DNA of 64,000 nucleotides, from contig NZ_VXJV01000003.1 of NCBI RefSeq assembly GCF_008692785.1, forward strand, positions 186,001-250,000, in the 5' to 3' direction. The stretch comes from Salmonella enterica subsp. diarizonae. Lineage in GTDB: Bacteria; Pseudomonadota; Gammaproteobacteria; Enterobacterales; Enterobacteriaceae. The notes below the pieces were generated by a model. It worked only from the letters and a program-made list of their open reading frames with translations, did no database searches and was not told the origin of the DNA. Below, piece by piece: positions 17,351 to 26,207 of the stretch (the first letter of the stretch is position 1; each line of letters starts with the position of its first letter). A program made the position numbers and the translations under genes.

Positions 17351-18334
17351 ATGGCGTTATTAAATGTAGATCAATTATCGGTACACTTCGGCGACGAAGG
17401 GACACCGTTCAAAGCCGTCGACCGCATCAGCTACAGCGTGAAGCAGGGGGAAGTGGTCGGCATTGTCGGCGAGTCTGGTTCCGGCAAATCCGTCAGCTCG
17501 CTGGCGATTATGGGGCTTATCGATTACCCAGGCCGCGTGATGGCGGAAAACCTGCTCTTTAACGGACAGGATCTGAAGCGCATTTCCGAGAAGGAACGTC
17601 GCAACCTGGTGGGCGCTGAAGTAGCGATGATTTTCCAGGACCCGATGACCAGCCTCAATCCTTGCTATACCGTTGGCTTTCAGATTATGGAAGCCATCAA
17701 GGTACACCAGGGCGGGAACAAGAAAACCCGTCGTCAGCGAGCGATTGACCTGTTGAACCAGGTGGGCATTCCCGATCCGGCCTCTCGTCTGGATGTCTAT
17801 CCGCACCAGCTTTCCGGCGGTATGAGTCAGCGAGTGATGATTGCGATGGCAATAGCCTGTCGACCAAAGCTGTTAATTGCTGATGAACCGACCACGGCGC
17901 TGGATGTGACCATTCAGGCGCAAATCATTGAGCTGCTGCTGGAGTTGCAGCAAAAAGAGAACATGGCGCTGGTGCTTATTACCCATGACCTGGCGCTGGT
18001 GGCGGAAGCGGCGCACAAAATTATCGTCATGTACGCCGGGCAGGTAGTCGAAACCGGCGATGCGCAGGATATTTTTCGTGCGCCGCGTCATCCCTATACG
18101 CAGGCACTGCTACGCGCGTTGCCGGAATTTGCGCAAGATAAAGCGCGTCTGGCTTCGCTCCCGGGCGTGGTGCCGGGGAAATATGACCGCCCGACGGGCT
18201 GTCTGCTTAACCCGCGCTGCCCCTACGCCACGGACAGATGTCGTGCGGAAGAACCTGCTCTCAACCAACTGGACGATGGACGTCAGTCAAAATGTCATTA
18301 CCCACTCGATGATGCCGGGAGGCCCACACTATGA
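17351..18334 (+). CDS. dppD: Dipeptide ABC transporter ATPase DppD
   Basis: A 327-residue cytoplasmic ATPase. Walker A is GESGSGKS (residues 40-47), the ABC signature is LSGGMSQR and Walker B is LLIADEP. The C-terminal oligopeptide-transporter extension contains a cluster of cysteines ([14 protein letters not shown] and a later Cys), which in this family can bind an iron-sulfur cluster. It energises uptake together with DppF. Its stop overlaps the dppF start by 4 nt (ATGA), which indicates translational coupling. Confidence 0.96.
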   Translation: MALLNVDQLSVHFGDEGTPFKAVDRISYSVKQGEVVGIVGESGSGKSVSSLAIMGLIDYPGRVMAENLLFNGQDLKRISEKERRNLVGAEVAMIFQDPMTSLNPCYTVGFQIMEAIKVHQGGNKKTRRQRAIDLLNQVGIPDPASRLDVYPHQLSGGMSQRVMIAMAIACRPKLLIADEPTTALDVTIQAQIIELLLELQQKENMALVLITHDLALVAEAAHKIIVMYAGQVVETGDAQDIFRAPRHPYTQALLRALPEFAQDKARLASLPGVVPGKYDRPTGCLLNPRCPYATDRCRAEEPALNQLDDGRQSKCHYPLDDAGRPTL

Positions 18335-19344
18335 GTACGCATGAGGCCACCTTGCAACAGCCGCTGTTGCGGGCTATCGACCTGAAAAAACACTACCCGG
18401 TAAAGAAGGGGATCTTTTCTCCGGAACGGCTGGTAAAAGCGCTGGACGGCGTGTCGTTTAACCTCGAACGTGGTAAAACGCTGGCCGTAGTGGGGGAGTC
18501 CGGTTGTGGAAAATCCACGCTGGGCCGCCTGCTGACGATGATTGAAACGCCAACCGGCGGCGAGCTTTATTACCAGGGGCAGGATCTGCTCAAACACGAT
18601 CCGCACGCGCAGAAGCTGCGGCGGCAGAAAATCCAGATTGTGTTTCAGAACCCTTACGGTTCCCTGAACCCACGCAAGAAAGTGGGGCAAATTCTGGAAG
18701 AGCCGTTGCTGATCAATACCAGCCTGAGTAAAGCGCAGCGTCGTGAAAAAGCGCTGGCGATGATGGCGAAGGTGGGGCTGAAAACCGAGCACTACGACCG
18801 CTATCCGCATATGTTCTCCGGCGGCCAGCGTCAGCGTATCGCTATCGCCCGCGGTCTGATGCTTGATCCGGACGTAGTGATTGCCGACGAACCGGTCTCC
18901 GCGCTCGACGTGTCGGTGCGCGCCCAGGTGCTGAACCTGATGATGGATTTGCAACAGGATATGGGGCTGTCTTATGTCTTTATCTCGCACGACCTGTCGG
19001 TGGTGGAACACATCGCCGATGAAGTGATGGTCATGTACTTAGGCCGCTGCGTGGAGAAAGGGACCAAAGAGCAGATTTTTAACAATCCACGTCATCCGTA
19101 TACCCAGGCGTTGCTCTCCGCCACGCCGCGGCTGAATCCGGACGATCGCCGTGAGCGGATTAAGCTGACCGGCGAGTTGCCAAGTCCGCTGAATCCGCCG
19201 CCGGGCTGCGCCTTCAACGCCCGCTGCCGCCGTCGCTTCGGACCCTGTACGCAGTTGCAGCCGCAGCTCAAAGAGTACGACGGTCAGTTGGTGGCCTGCT
19301 TTGCCGTCGATCAGGATGAAAATCCGCAGAAATCGGTGAGTTAA
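18331..19344 (+). CDS. dppF: Dipeptide ABC transporter ATPase DppF
   Basis: A 337-residue cytoplasmic ATPase, the partner of DppD and the last gene of the operon. Walker A is GESGCGKS (residues 55-62), the signature is FSGGQRQR and Walker B is VVIADEP. The C-terminal extension also has four cysteines ([12 protein letters not shown] and a final Cys), as in DppD. The protein is a few residues longer at the C-terminus than its E. coli counterpart. A REP element follows. Confidence 0.96.
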   Translation: MSTHEATLQQPLLRAIDLKKHYPVKKGIFSPERLVKALDGVSFNLERGKTLAVVGESGCGKSTLGRLLTMIETPTGGELYYQGQDLLKHDPHAQKLRRQKIQIVFQNPYGSLNPRKKVGQILEEPLLINTSLSKAQRREKALAMMAKVGLKTEHYDRYPHMFSGGQRQRIAIARGLMLDPDVVIADEPVSALDVSVRAQVLNLMMDLQQDMGLSYVFISHDLSVVEHIADEVMVMYLGRCVEKGTKEQIFNNPRHPYTQALLSATPRLNPDDRRERIKLTGELPSPLNPPPGCAFNARCRRRFGPCTQLQPQLKEYDGQLVACFAVDQDENPQKSVS

Positions 19345-19353
19345 CTGCATTTT

Positions 19354-19428
19354 ATGCCGGATGGCGGCTACGCCTTATCCGGCCTACACCCTATCGGTAG
19401 GCCTGGTAAGCGTAGCGCCACCAGGCAT
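19354..19428. repeat. REP/BIME element after dppF
   Basis: The typical REP core ATGCCGGATGGCGGCTACGC followed by CTTATCCGGCC, then a second half (GTAGGCCTGGTAAGCGTAGC). It lies between the convergent dppF and yhjV genes. Confidence 0.85.
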
Positions 19429-19444
19429 TGCTCTTTGGCACGGC

Positions 19445-20743
19445 TTATTCAATCAATTTTAATAATGGCGACAGGCACAACAATATTCCATATAACAAAA
19501 TAAGCCAGGTTTTCAGACCGCGTAATTTTTTCAGTTGCACTACTTTATAAATCAGGAAAAAGGGAATAATACACGCGACAATGCCATAAAGCGGACTGCC
19601 TAACTGGAAAAAGACCAATACTGAGACGCGAAACGAAACCCAAATGACCAGAGTAACCACGATAAAGACACAGATCCCAGTGGTCAGTAACAGTGGGTTG
19701 ACGTTTTTGACATCCATAATACGACTCAATACATTCAGCACAATACCTTTAAGCGCTTCGTGAAAACCTAAATAAATACCAAAGAACGCGGTAAGTACGG
19801 CAAAAATATTGAGGATGGTGGAGGTAATGTGGATGATATGGCCAGGGATTACCTGAGCTGCCAGCGCAAGGGCGGAAATATTCTGCTCGAACGCTGATAC
19901 CGCCTCTTCATGGCTAATCGAAAAGGTAAACGAGAACGAGAAAAAGAGAATAATAGCAATCAGCGTAATATAGCTAATGCGGTGTGTGCGAATCGCCATT
20001 CGGGTGGCCAGCACACGGTCAGGTTCGCGTTTACGATAGGCGATGTTCATTGGGTTTAGCACCTGAATGAAGACCGCAGAAAAGAAGCAGAATGGGATAG
20101 TGAGCAGTACGTCGCGAAAGAAAACCGATGCGGCGGGAAAGGCGGAAATATTATCAAGATTCCAGTGTGGGATCATCGCAAAACCGAATATCAGAATGAT
20201 CCCGACTTTCACCACCACCATCGGGCCGGAAATTTTAAATAATAGCTTTTCCCCGCCGGAGGCAATCGCGACCAGCACGGCGAAAATCGCGACTTTATAG
20301 ATAATAGACTGCGAAAGATCGACCTCAGTAAGGCCGAAGGTTTTTATATAGGAGGCGCTATCAAACACCACCGACAGGGAGTAAATAAACACCCCGTGGA
20401 TAATCATAAGAAAATAGATTACACCGAGAAAAACGCCCCAGTTTTTGCCCAGGTAGTGACTGATAATATCTGTATAATCGTCACAGGTTTCGCTTTCAGA
20501 CAACGTTTTTAGATAAATATCCTGCACAATATAGGTAGCGGGATAAGCGATGATAAAAGCGGTAATAAATACCCAGATCCCCTTGAGACCGATTTGCACA
20601 GGCATTAATACGGTACCTGCGCCGATCGCCATACCGATACACAAGAGCACCCAGCCAAAATCATATTTTGTAAACGGTAATCTCGTTGAAAGCGGTGTGG
20701 TCGTTGCTTTACTGTTATTTAATGGTAATGTGTCGTCCTGCAT
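19445..20743 (-). CDS. yhjV: Amino-acid permease YhjV (HAAAP/STP family)
   Basis: A 432-residue inner-membrane protein with about eleven membrane helices, of the hydroxy/aromatic amino acid permease family (relatives TdcC, SdaC, YhaO). The first helix begins at [20 protein letters not shown], the usual entry motif of these transporters. The start at MQDDTLP is supported by AGGGGG; the longer frame adds 38 unlikely residues. The substrate is not established to my knowledge. A remnant of a methionine gamma-lyase-like gene lies directly upstream on the same strand, which hints at an amino acid with sulfur, but that is inference. Confidence 0.85.
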   Translation of the reverse strand: MQDDTLPLNNSKATTTPLSTRLPFTKYDFGWVLLCIGMAIGAGTVLMPVQIGLKGIWVFITAFIIAYPATYIVQDIYLKTLSESETCDDYTDIISHYLGKNWGVFLGVIYFLMIIHGVFIYSLSVVFDSASYIKTFGLTEVDLSQSIIYKVAIFAVLVAIASGGEKLLFKISGPMVVVKVGIILIFGFAMIPHWNLDNISAFPAASVFFRDVLLTIPFCFFSAVFIQVLNPMNIAYRKREPDRVLATRMAIRTHRISYITLIAIILFFSFSFTFSISHEEAVSAFEQNISALALAAQVIPGHIIHITSTILNIFAVLTAFFGIYLGFHEALKGIVLNVLSRIMDVKNVNPLLLTTGICVFIVVTLVIWVSFRVSVLVFFQLGSPLYGIVACIIPFFLIYKVVQLKKLRGLKTWLILLYGILLCLSPLLKLIE

Positions 20744-20860
20744 AGAGCCCCCTGCCCAAAATATACGCAGCTCTCTCATAAAGAATGCTGCATATAACCA
20801 GGCTATAGTGCCTTGATACCCGATGCGGCAAACCGGTGACAGCGGTTCGCCGCGCAATCG

Positions 20861-21095
20861 TCAGAATGCTGCTTTTCTGCTGGCGCGTTCAAGGTCATGA
20901 ATAATATCGTCGGGATCTTCAGGTCCCGCTGAAAGACGGATAAGTTCGTCGGTAATACCTGCTTTTAGCCATTCCTCTGGCGCAACAGGCGAATATGTCA
21001 TAGACGCAGGATGCTGAACGAGGGTTTCGGTATCACCGGGACTGGCCGCGAGGAGGCATAATTTACAGAATTGAGTGGCTGACTGCCAGTCTCAG
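20861..21095 (-). pseudogene. 3' remnant of a methionine gamma-lyase-like PLP enzyme
   Basis: Read on the minus strand, about 70 codons encode [20 protein letters not shown], followed by [11 protein letters not shown] and [19 protein letters not shown], then a stop at 20861-20863. This is the conserved C-terminal end of the Cys/Met metabolism PLP-enzyme family, closest to methionine gamma-lyase. Nothing of the N-terminal cofactor domain is left: a stop codon in the same frame ends homology near 21095. The fragment sits between yhjV and ldrD and has no usable start, so it is a decayed gene. Confidence 0.8.
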
Positions 21096-21270
21096 AAATG
21101 CTGAATGTATTCTGGCAAATAAAAGTAGTCGTCTGCGAAGCGTCACGCAGATTGCACGTTAGCGCCGTGCCGGGGCGGGTGTTTTACCGTAATATCAGCA
21201 GCAAGCCGGGTTTACCCGGTGAGGCGCAATGTTGCGGGGGCTTGATCCCCGGCGGCATAGGTTGCTGGAT

Positions 21271-21332
21271 AGAGAAAACCCCCGCACGTTGACTGGTATA
21301 AACCTGGCAACCTGACGGGGGCTAACTTGAAC
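21271..21332 (-). ncRNA. rdlD: Antisense RNA RdlD (antitoxin RNA)
   Basis: A minus-strand transcript of about 62 nt over the ldrD leader is predicted. Its promoter is TTGCAA (21368-21373), a 17-bp spacer and TATCCT (rc of 21345-21350). It ends in a stem of GCCCCCGT with ACGTGCGGGGG followed by TTTTCTCT. Sequence and layout agree with the rdl RNAs of E. coli long direct repeats, which block ldr translation. Confidence 0.75.
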
Positions 21333-21385
21333 CTCAACACATCAAGGATAGCCGCGAACGGTTGCCATTGCAACAAGGCGGCTAT

Positions 21386-21493
21386 ATGACGCTTACGCAG
21401 TTGGGCGTTGCCTTCTGGCACGATCTGGCGGCACCGATCATTGCTGGCATTATCGCCAGTGTGATCGTCAACTGGCTACGTGACAGGAAGTAA
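21386..21493 (+). CDS. ldrD: Type I toxin LdrD
   Basis: A 35-residue hydrophobic peptide (MTLTQLGVAFWHDLAAPIIA, then a second half ending WLRDRK). It is a close homologue of E. coli LdrD, which has the same length and the same AFWHDLAAP and IVNWL motifs. Ldr peptides insert in the inner membrane and stop growth when not silenced. The antisense RNA RdlD is encoded opposite the leader. The E. coli gene sits in the same place between yhjV and bcsG; here only one long-direct-repeat copy is present. Confidence 0.85.
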   Translation: MTLTQLGVAFWHDLAAPIIAGIIASVIVNWLRDRK

Positions 21494-21541
21494 CGCGTTT
21501 TGAGCGTCTGTCCGCCGTAATGGCAACATGCGCCCGAACCA

Positions 21542-21570
21542 GGCCACAGGGGAAACCTTGCGGCCTTTTT
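21542..21570 (+). terminator. Terminator after ldrD
   Basis: GGCCACAGG and CCTTGCGGCC form an imperfect stem around a GGAAA loop, followed by TTTTT. It lies just before the convergent end of bcsG. Confidence 0.6.
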
Positions 21571-21574
21571 CGGT

Positions 21575-23254
21575 TTACTGCGGGTAAGGCACCCAGTCGC
21601 CGCCATTCAGACGAACGTAGGGTTTACCCTGATACTGAATCACCACCGCATTAGCGTTTTCTGAAACCGGCGCGGTTTGCGGCAGATTGCTGGTCAGCTT
21701 GTTCCAGTTCACACTGTCTTCGGTAAAGAGCTTACCGTCTACGGCGCGTACGACCAGTTCGGAAATCGCCAGGTAGCTGCTCGGCTGGTTAATATCAATC
21801 GGCGCGCCCTCATGCGGGGCTTTCATGCCAAAAAATTTCACGCCCGCCGGGACATTGGTGATGGAGGGGCTGGGAATATCGCGCAGGCCTGAGATCTGCA
21901 TTCTGTCGCCCTTCAGCGCGCCGCCGTGCTCCGGTACGACGACCACCATCACCTTACGTCCGGATTTCTCCAGCTCGGTAAAGAAGGCGTCCAGTTCATC
22001 GAACAGCTTCTGCGCGCGGATTTTATAATCCGCCGTTTTGCTGACGCCGGGGAAGTGGTTGCCATCGTGTAACGGCAGCAGGTTAAAGAAGGTCGCGGAA
22101 CGGGAGCTGGCTTCACGTTCTTCCCCTGTCAACCAGCGGTTCAGAACCGCCAGGTCGTCATATACCGGCGAGCCGTCGAATGACAGCAGGGCGGTTGGCA
22201 GACCGGACTGGTTCATCAGCTCGCTCTGCATACCGCCGTTTTCGCGAACTTCTTTCAGGAAGCCGCCAAATTCGCCGTTATGATCCATCATCAGATGCTG
22301 AGTAAAGCCCAGTTTCGCCAGATTATCGAACAGATAACATTCGTTATCGGCTGGTTGATAAAGCCGGGTATGCGATGGTTGACCACAACTGGCGCGCAGC
22401 AGACGAATGGCCGCCGGGCCGCTGTAAGACGTACCGGAATTAAAATGTTTAAACAAGATATCAAAGTGCGACCATAGCGGATGTGACATCAAGCCTGCCG
22501 CTTCGACATCCGACCAGGAGAGCGAACAAATATTGATGACCAATAGGTCGAACGGCTGCGCATCAGGCGGAAGCTGCGCCGGGAACGACGTTTTCCGCTT
22601 TTCTTCCGCAGTATAGAAGGTGTTCAACCAGGCGTTCAGATTCGCGGTCGTCGGTGGCGCGGTTTGCGCAGGCATATCGCCGATGACCGGCTTATCGCCC
22701 GCTGTCGCGACGGTAGCGGCAGCGTTACCGCCAGTCGTCGTCATCGTATCGGTTGGCTGACCTGCCGGCCACAGCGTAAAAACCGGGCCAGTTAATGTCA
22801 GGACGTTCAGCCATACCATGATGGCGACCACAAACACCGTGACCCGAATCCACTGTGATAAAAATAGCCAGGCGACCAGCAGTACAAAGACGGCGCCGAT
22901 CATTTGCCAGTTAATAAAACGAGCGATCAGATCGAGCAGATAACCGGAGCTGAACTCCGCCACCTGCGTACCCTGGCTCATAATACTTTGCGGGCCGGGC
23001 AGCCAGGTGTCGTGCCAGAACAGCGCGAAGCCGACGGGAATAGCAATCCAGTGGCGCAACTGGTGGAGGCGATATTGTGGTATTGGCATCAGCAGGAACG
23101 CCATAAATACCAGATTCAGTAAAGGATGAAAATTCAGGTAGCCTGCCCACAGCAGGCCAAACTTGACCAGAAAATAGAAATTCCAGCCGGAAAGACCGCG
23201 CCAGTATTGCCAGAGCGGAGAAGGCATTGAGGGTGTTTGAGTATGCTGAGTCAT
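21575..23254 (-). CDS. bcsG: Cellulose phosphoethanolamine transferase BcsG
   Basis: A 559-residue inner-membrane protein, the full family length. Several membrane helices lie in the first 160 or so residues; a Pro/Thr-rich linker then leads to a periplasmic alkaline-phosphatase-type domain. The nucleophile region is [20 protein letters not shown] and the metal-site motif is VVPEHGGA. BcsG decorates cellulose with phosphoethanolamine during secretion and helps stabilise the synthase. It is the last gene of bcsEFG, and its start overlaps the bcsF stop by 4 nt. Confidence 0.96.
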   Translation of the reverse strand: MTQHTQTPSMPSPLWQYWRGLSGWNFYFLVKFGLLWAGYLNFHPLLNLVFMAFLLMPIPQYRLHQLRHWIAIPVGFALFWHDTWLPGPQSIMSQGTQVAEFSSGYLLDLIARFINWQMIGAVFVLLVAWLFLSQWIRVTVFVVAIMVWLNVLTLTGPVFTLWPAGQPTDTMTTTGGNAAATVATAGDKPVIGDMPAQTAPPTTANLNAWLNTFYTAEEKRKTSFPAQLPPDAQPFDLLVINICSLSWSDVEAAGLMSHPLWSHFDILFKHFNSGTSYSGPAAIRLLRASCGQPSHTRLYQPADNECYLFDNLAKLGFTQHLMMDHNGEFGGFLKEVRENGGMQSELMNQSGLPTALLSFDGSPVYDDLAVLNRWLTGEEREASSRSATFFNLLPLHDGNHFPGVSKTADYKIRAQKLFDELDAFFTELEKSGRKVMVVVVPEHGGALKGDRMQISGLRDIPSPSITNVPAGVKFFGMKAPHEGAPIDINQPSSYLAISELVVRAVDGKLFTEDSVNWNKLTSNLPQTAPVSENANAVVIQYQGKPYVRLNGGDWVPYPQ

Positions 23255-23442
23255 TTTTTGTCTGCCTTGACTTTCGTAGCGCGGCGCAGAGTTCCGGCTG
23301 GTTTTACATAACGAGGTTTGGCAAATAGCAGCCGGGTCGTATCACTCATACGGCGTAGCGAATGACGCGCCAGATAGCCCAGCGGAAAGAAAATCAGCGC
23401 GCAAAAAAGAATAAGTTGCACGATATCGCTGATGGTCATCAT
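23251..23442 (-). CDS. bcsF: Cellulose biosynthesis protein BcsF
   Basis: A 63-residue inner-membrane peptide with one N-terminal membrane helix (about residues 6-26, [19 protein letters not shown]) and a basic cytoplasmic tail. BcsF recruits BcsE to the membrane complex. It overlaps bcsE and bcsG by 4 nt on each side, so the three genes are translationally coupled. Confidence 0.93.
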   Translation of the reverse strand: MMTISDIVQLILFCALIFFPLGYLARHSLRRMSDTTRLLFAKPRYVKPAGTLRRATKVKADKK

Positions 23443-25010
23443 GATGCACGCTCCGCGGTGTCATCGAGCAATCGCAGGGGTTCAGGAATACGACGCCAGA
23501 TGCGGCCATCGTGTTCGGCATTTATTACCGGGTCGGCGCGTTTAGCCAGCGGTAGCGGCGTTCCCCACAATTCTGGCGACAATAAGCGCATCTGCACCAG
23601 CTCGGCGCTGATTTGTTTATCTTCGAACCAGACCATACGATTAGAGAAAATATCGCCCGTGGGCAAAGGGAAAATATGGTTTAACGCGGTATCCAGATCG
23701 TTGACCCGGCAGAATGATAAAAACAACACCAGACGGTTGCCGCCGATGGTCATAATATCGCCGGTTCGGTTTGGCCGACATAATGTCAATGCCTGCTCAA
23801 CCCGAATGCCCGGCACCGGGCGCAGCGCGACCAGAACGCCTTTCCCGTCGGCGGGGAGCAGCGTATTGCTCATCATCGTATGGACGGCATCGCAGAAGGT
23901 ATCCCACGGCTGAAAACCGCGCAGTTTCAACGGCTGCGTCATCGACAGCAGCGTGGTGATATCTTCCGGTACGTAACGGCTGAACTGCTGTCCCTGAACG
24001 CTTTCAATAAGTGTCAGACAGCGTGAAAGCGGAGCGTTCCAGGGAATGATCATATTGGCGCCGCAACCCAGCAGCAGGCGCTCATCGGTGGCACGCAAAC
24101 TGGCGATATTTTCGCGCACGACAATTTTCAGCGCGCTTCCCCGCTGGCGCCGCAAAGTATGAATGCGACGAGCAAGCGGCTCGATTTGGTTATTCTGTGT
24201 GAGAGAAAAAATAATCGTCGCGGCCTGCGCCGTGCGCGCGTCGTTGAACAGCGCTTCGTTATTGTCGAAAAGCGCCCAGTGTTCCGAGAGCGGCGGCGCG
24301 CCTTCAAGGACGGCGACGTGGCTGAGAATGCGTTTTTCGTCGCTACGCGGCTGAATTGCCGTCTCTTCCTGATGGGATAACATCCAGCGTTCATCCTGCT
24401 GACATAGCAATAACTGCTGTCGGGCGCTGACGCCTTTTTCGTTACACCAGAAGGCAATATCGAACAAATGTTGATCGCCCTGAAAACGTAAACTGGCGAG
24501 GCCGAAAAGTGAGCGATACTCGCCCATCAACAACGAGGATTGTTTATCACTATTATGACAAGGGTTAATAACCAACAATGAACAGTGATGAAAGCGAGTC
24601 CATTTATTCATTTTTTCCAGCCATTTATGCAGGCTTTCTGACGTTATATTCCGCCACGTGTTATTTGTACAAATAAGAATGAAAAAGTAATGCGTCGGGT
24701 TGACAGAACAAAGTAAATCGTGGGCCAAAGAGTATAGCCCTTTTTCTGAATCCGGCATGGTAAATAAGCGGATTTTCTCCGGACCGTGAGATTCATCTAA
24801 TTTGATTACTTTGCCAGGATCGCCTTCCATGCCGATGACGGCGACGTTTGCATTCTCCGTTTGTGACGCAATCGTTTGATTCACCAGACTGATGGCATCT
24901 TGCTGGCGATCGGCGTTAACCCACCAGACACCGCCGGTTGGCATATGGCGCAGTTCATCCCATAATGATGAGATGCCGAGAGAAAATACGGGGTCCACAG
25001 TGTCCCTCAT
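23439..25010 (-). CDS. bcsE: Cyclic di-GMP-binding protein BcsE
   Basis: A 523-residue cytoplasmic protein and the first gene of bcsEFG. The N-terminal part is a degenerate P-loop/receiver-like region, and the C-terminal GIL (GGDEF I-site-like) domain carries the RTGD I-site motif for cyclic di-GMP (about residues 415-418). BcsE enhances cellulose synthesis and binds the BcsRQ ATPase complex. It is divergent from bcsR across 244 bp that must hold promoters for both halves of the locus. Confidence 0.95.
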   Translation of the reverse strand: MRDTVDPVFSLGISSLWDELRHMPTGGVWWVNADRQQDAISLVNQTIASQTENANVAVIGMEGDPGKVIKLDESHGPEKIRLFTMPDSEKGLYSLAHDLLCSVNPTHYFFILICTNNTWRNITSESLHKWLEKMNKWTRFHHCSLLVINPCHNSDKQSSLLMGEYRSLFGLASLRFQGDQHLFDIAFWCNEKGVSARQQLLLCQQDERWMLSHQEETAIQPRSDEKRILSHVAVLEGAPPLSEHWALFDNNEALFNDARTAQAATIIFSLTQNNQIEPLARRIHTLRRQRGSALKIVVRENIASLRATDERLLLGCGANMIIPWNAPLSRCLTLIESVQGQQFSRYVPEDITTLLSMTQPLKLRGFQPWDTFCDAVHTMMSNTLLPADGKGVLVALRPVPGIRVEQALTLCRPNRTGDIMTIGGNRLVLFLSFCRVNDLDTALNHIFPLPTGDIFSNRMVWFEDKQISAELVQMRLLSPELWGTPLPLAKRADPVINAEHDGRIWRRIPEPLRLLDDTAERAS

Positions 25011-25254
25011 GTCACTATTTTAACTATTTATCAGTTTACTAGCGAAAGCACAGAAATAAACCTAACATTGAAATTAAAACGCATCAGATTTAGCATGTGA
25101 ATCAATTTGTCCGGCAGGATGCCCTGTAACTCTGCGCTTTGCATTTTTACACATTATAAATGATGCCACGGAAAGACGAAAAATGCGCGTTCTCCCGTAT
25201 TGACGACGGGGCGTAATGTTGCCAGTGAGAAATATTTAAAAGGGAGCAACCAGA

Positions 25255-25443
25255 ATGTATAACAATGAACCTGGCGCTCAGTCCGATCCAACGTTGGGCT
25301 ACACTTTTCAAAATGATTTTCTGGCATTAAGCCAGGCGTTTTCACTACCCGAAATAGATTATACCGATATTTCCCAACGCGAACAGTTGGCGGCGGCGAT
25401 TAAAAGATGGCCGCTCCTGGCTGAATTTGCGCAACAACATTAA
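25255..25443 (+). CDS. bcsR: Cellulose biosynthesis protein BcsR
   Basis: A 62-residue cytoplasmic protein of full family length and the first gene of the plus-strand bcs operon. BcsR forms a complex with BcsQ that regulates cellulose export and links BcsE to BcsA. GGGAGCAACC lies upstream of the ATG, and bcsQ follows after 11 bp. Confidence 0.93.
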   Translation: MYNNEPGAQSDPTLGYTFQNDFLALSQAFSLPEIDYTDISQREQLAAAIKRWPLLAEFAQQH

Positions 25444-25454
25444 GGAAGCCATAA

Positions 25455-26207
25455 ATGGCGATTCTGGGATTGCAGGGCGTACGCGGTGGGGTGGGAACCA
25501 CATCTATCACCTCAGCACTCGCCTGGGCGTTACAAATCTTAGGGGAAAATGTCCTGGTGATTGACGCCAGCCCCGATAACCTGCTGCGCATGTCGTTTAA
25601 CGTCGACTTCGTCCATCAGGGCGGTTGGGCGCGATCGTTGCTGGACGGCCATGACTGGCGTGATGCCGGGTTACGTTATACCTCGCAGCTTGATCTGCTG
25701 CCGTTTGGACAGCTCACCACGAAAGAGCGGGAAAATCCGCAGGCCTGGCAGGAGACGCTGGGAGAGATCGGATCTGCTATCCAGGCGCTGAAAGCGAGCG
25801 GGCGTTATAGCTGGATTTTACTGGACTTACCCTACGGCGCGTCACCACTGACACGGCAGTTGGTGAGCCTCTGCGACCATACGCTGGCGGTAGCCAGGGT
25901 TGACACCAACTGCCATATTCGCCTTCATCAACAGGCGTTGCCTGCCGGAGCGCATATTCTGATCAATGACTTACGCATTGGCAGCCAGTTACAAGACGAT
26001 CTGTACCAGGTCTGGCTGCAAAGCCAGCGCCGATTGCTGCCTATGGTGATCCATCGCGATGAGGCGATGGCGGAGTGCATGGCGTCGAAACAACCGTTAG
26101 GCGAGTATCGCAGCGATTCGTTGGCCGCCGAAGAGGTGTTAACGCTGGCGAACTGGTGCCTGTTGCACGATGCGGGAGACAAAACGTCCGCCAGGAGCCC
26201 GCGATGA
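25455..26207 (+). CDS. bcsQ: MinD/ParA-like ATPase BcsQ
   Basis: A 250-residue SIMIBI ATPase needed for cellulose production and for placing the synthase at the pole. The N-terminal P-loop is GVRGGVGTTS; it lacks the usual lysines of the deviant Walker A, which is normal for BcsQ. The frame is complete here, in contrast to E. coli K-12, where an early stop in bcsQ blocks cellulose. The stop overlaps the bcsA start by 4 nt (ATGA). Confidence 0.95.
   Translation: MAILGLQGVRGGVGTTSITSALAWALQILGENVLVIDASPDNLLRMSFNVDFVHQGGWARSLLDGHDWRDAGLRYTSQLDLLPFGQLTTKERENPQAWQETLGEIGSAIQALKASGRYSWILLDLPYGASPLTRQLVSLCDHTLAVARVDTNCHIRLHQQALPAGAHILINDLRIGSQLQDDLYQVWLQSQRRLLPMVIHRDEAMAECMASKQPLGEYRSDSLAAEEVLTLANWCLLHDAGDKTSARSPR

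Noticed and set aside
26075-26203. 43-codon extension of bcsA overlapping bcsQ
   Set aside because: The ATG at 26204 gives the classic 4-nt coupling with the bcsQ stop and the conserved N-terminus.
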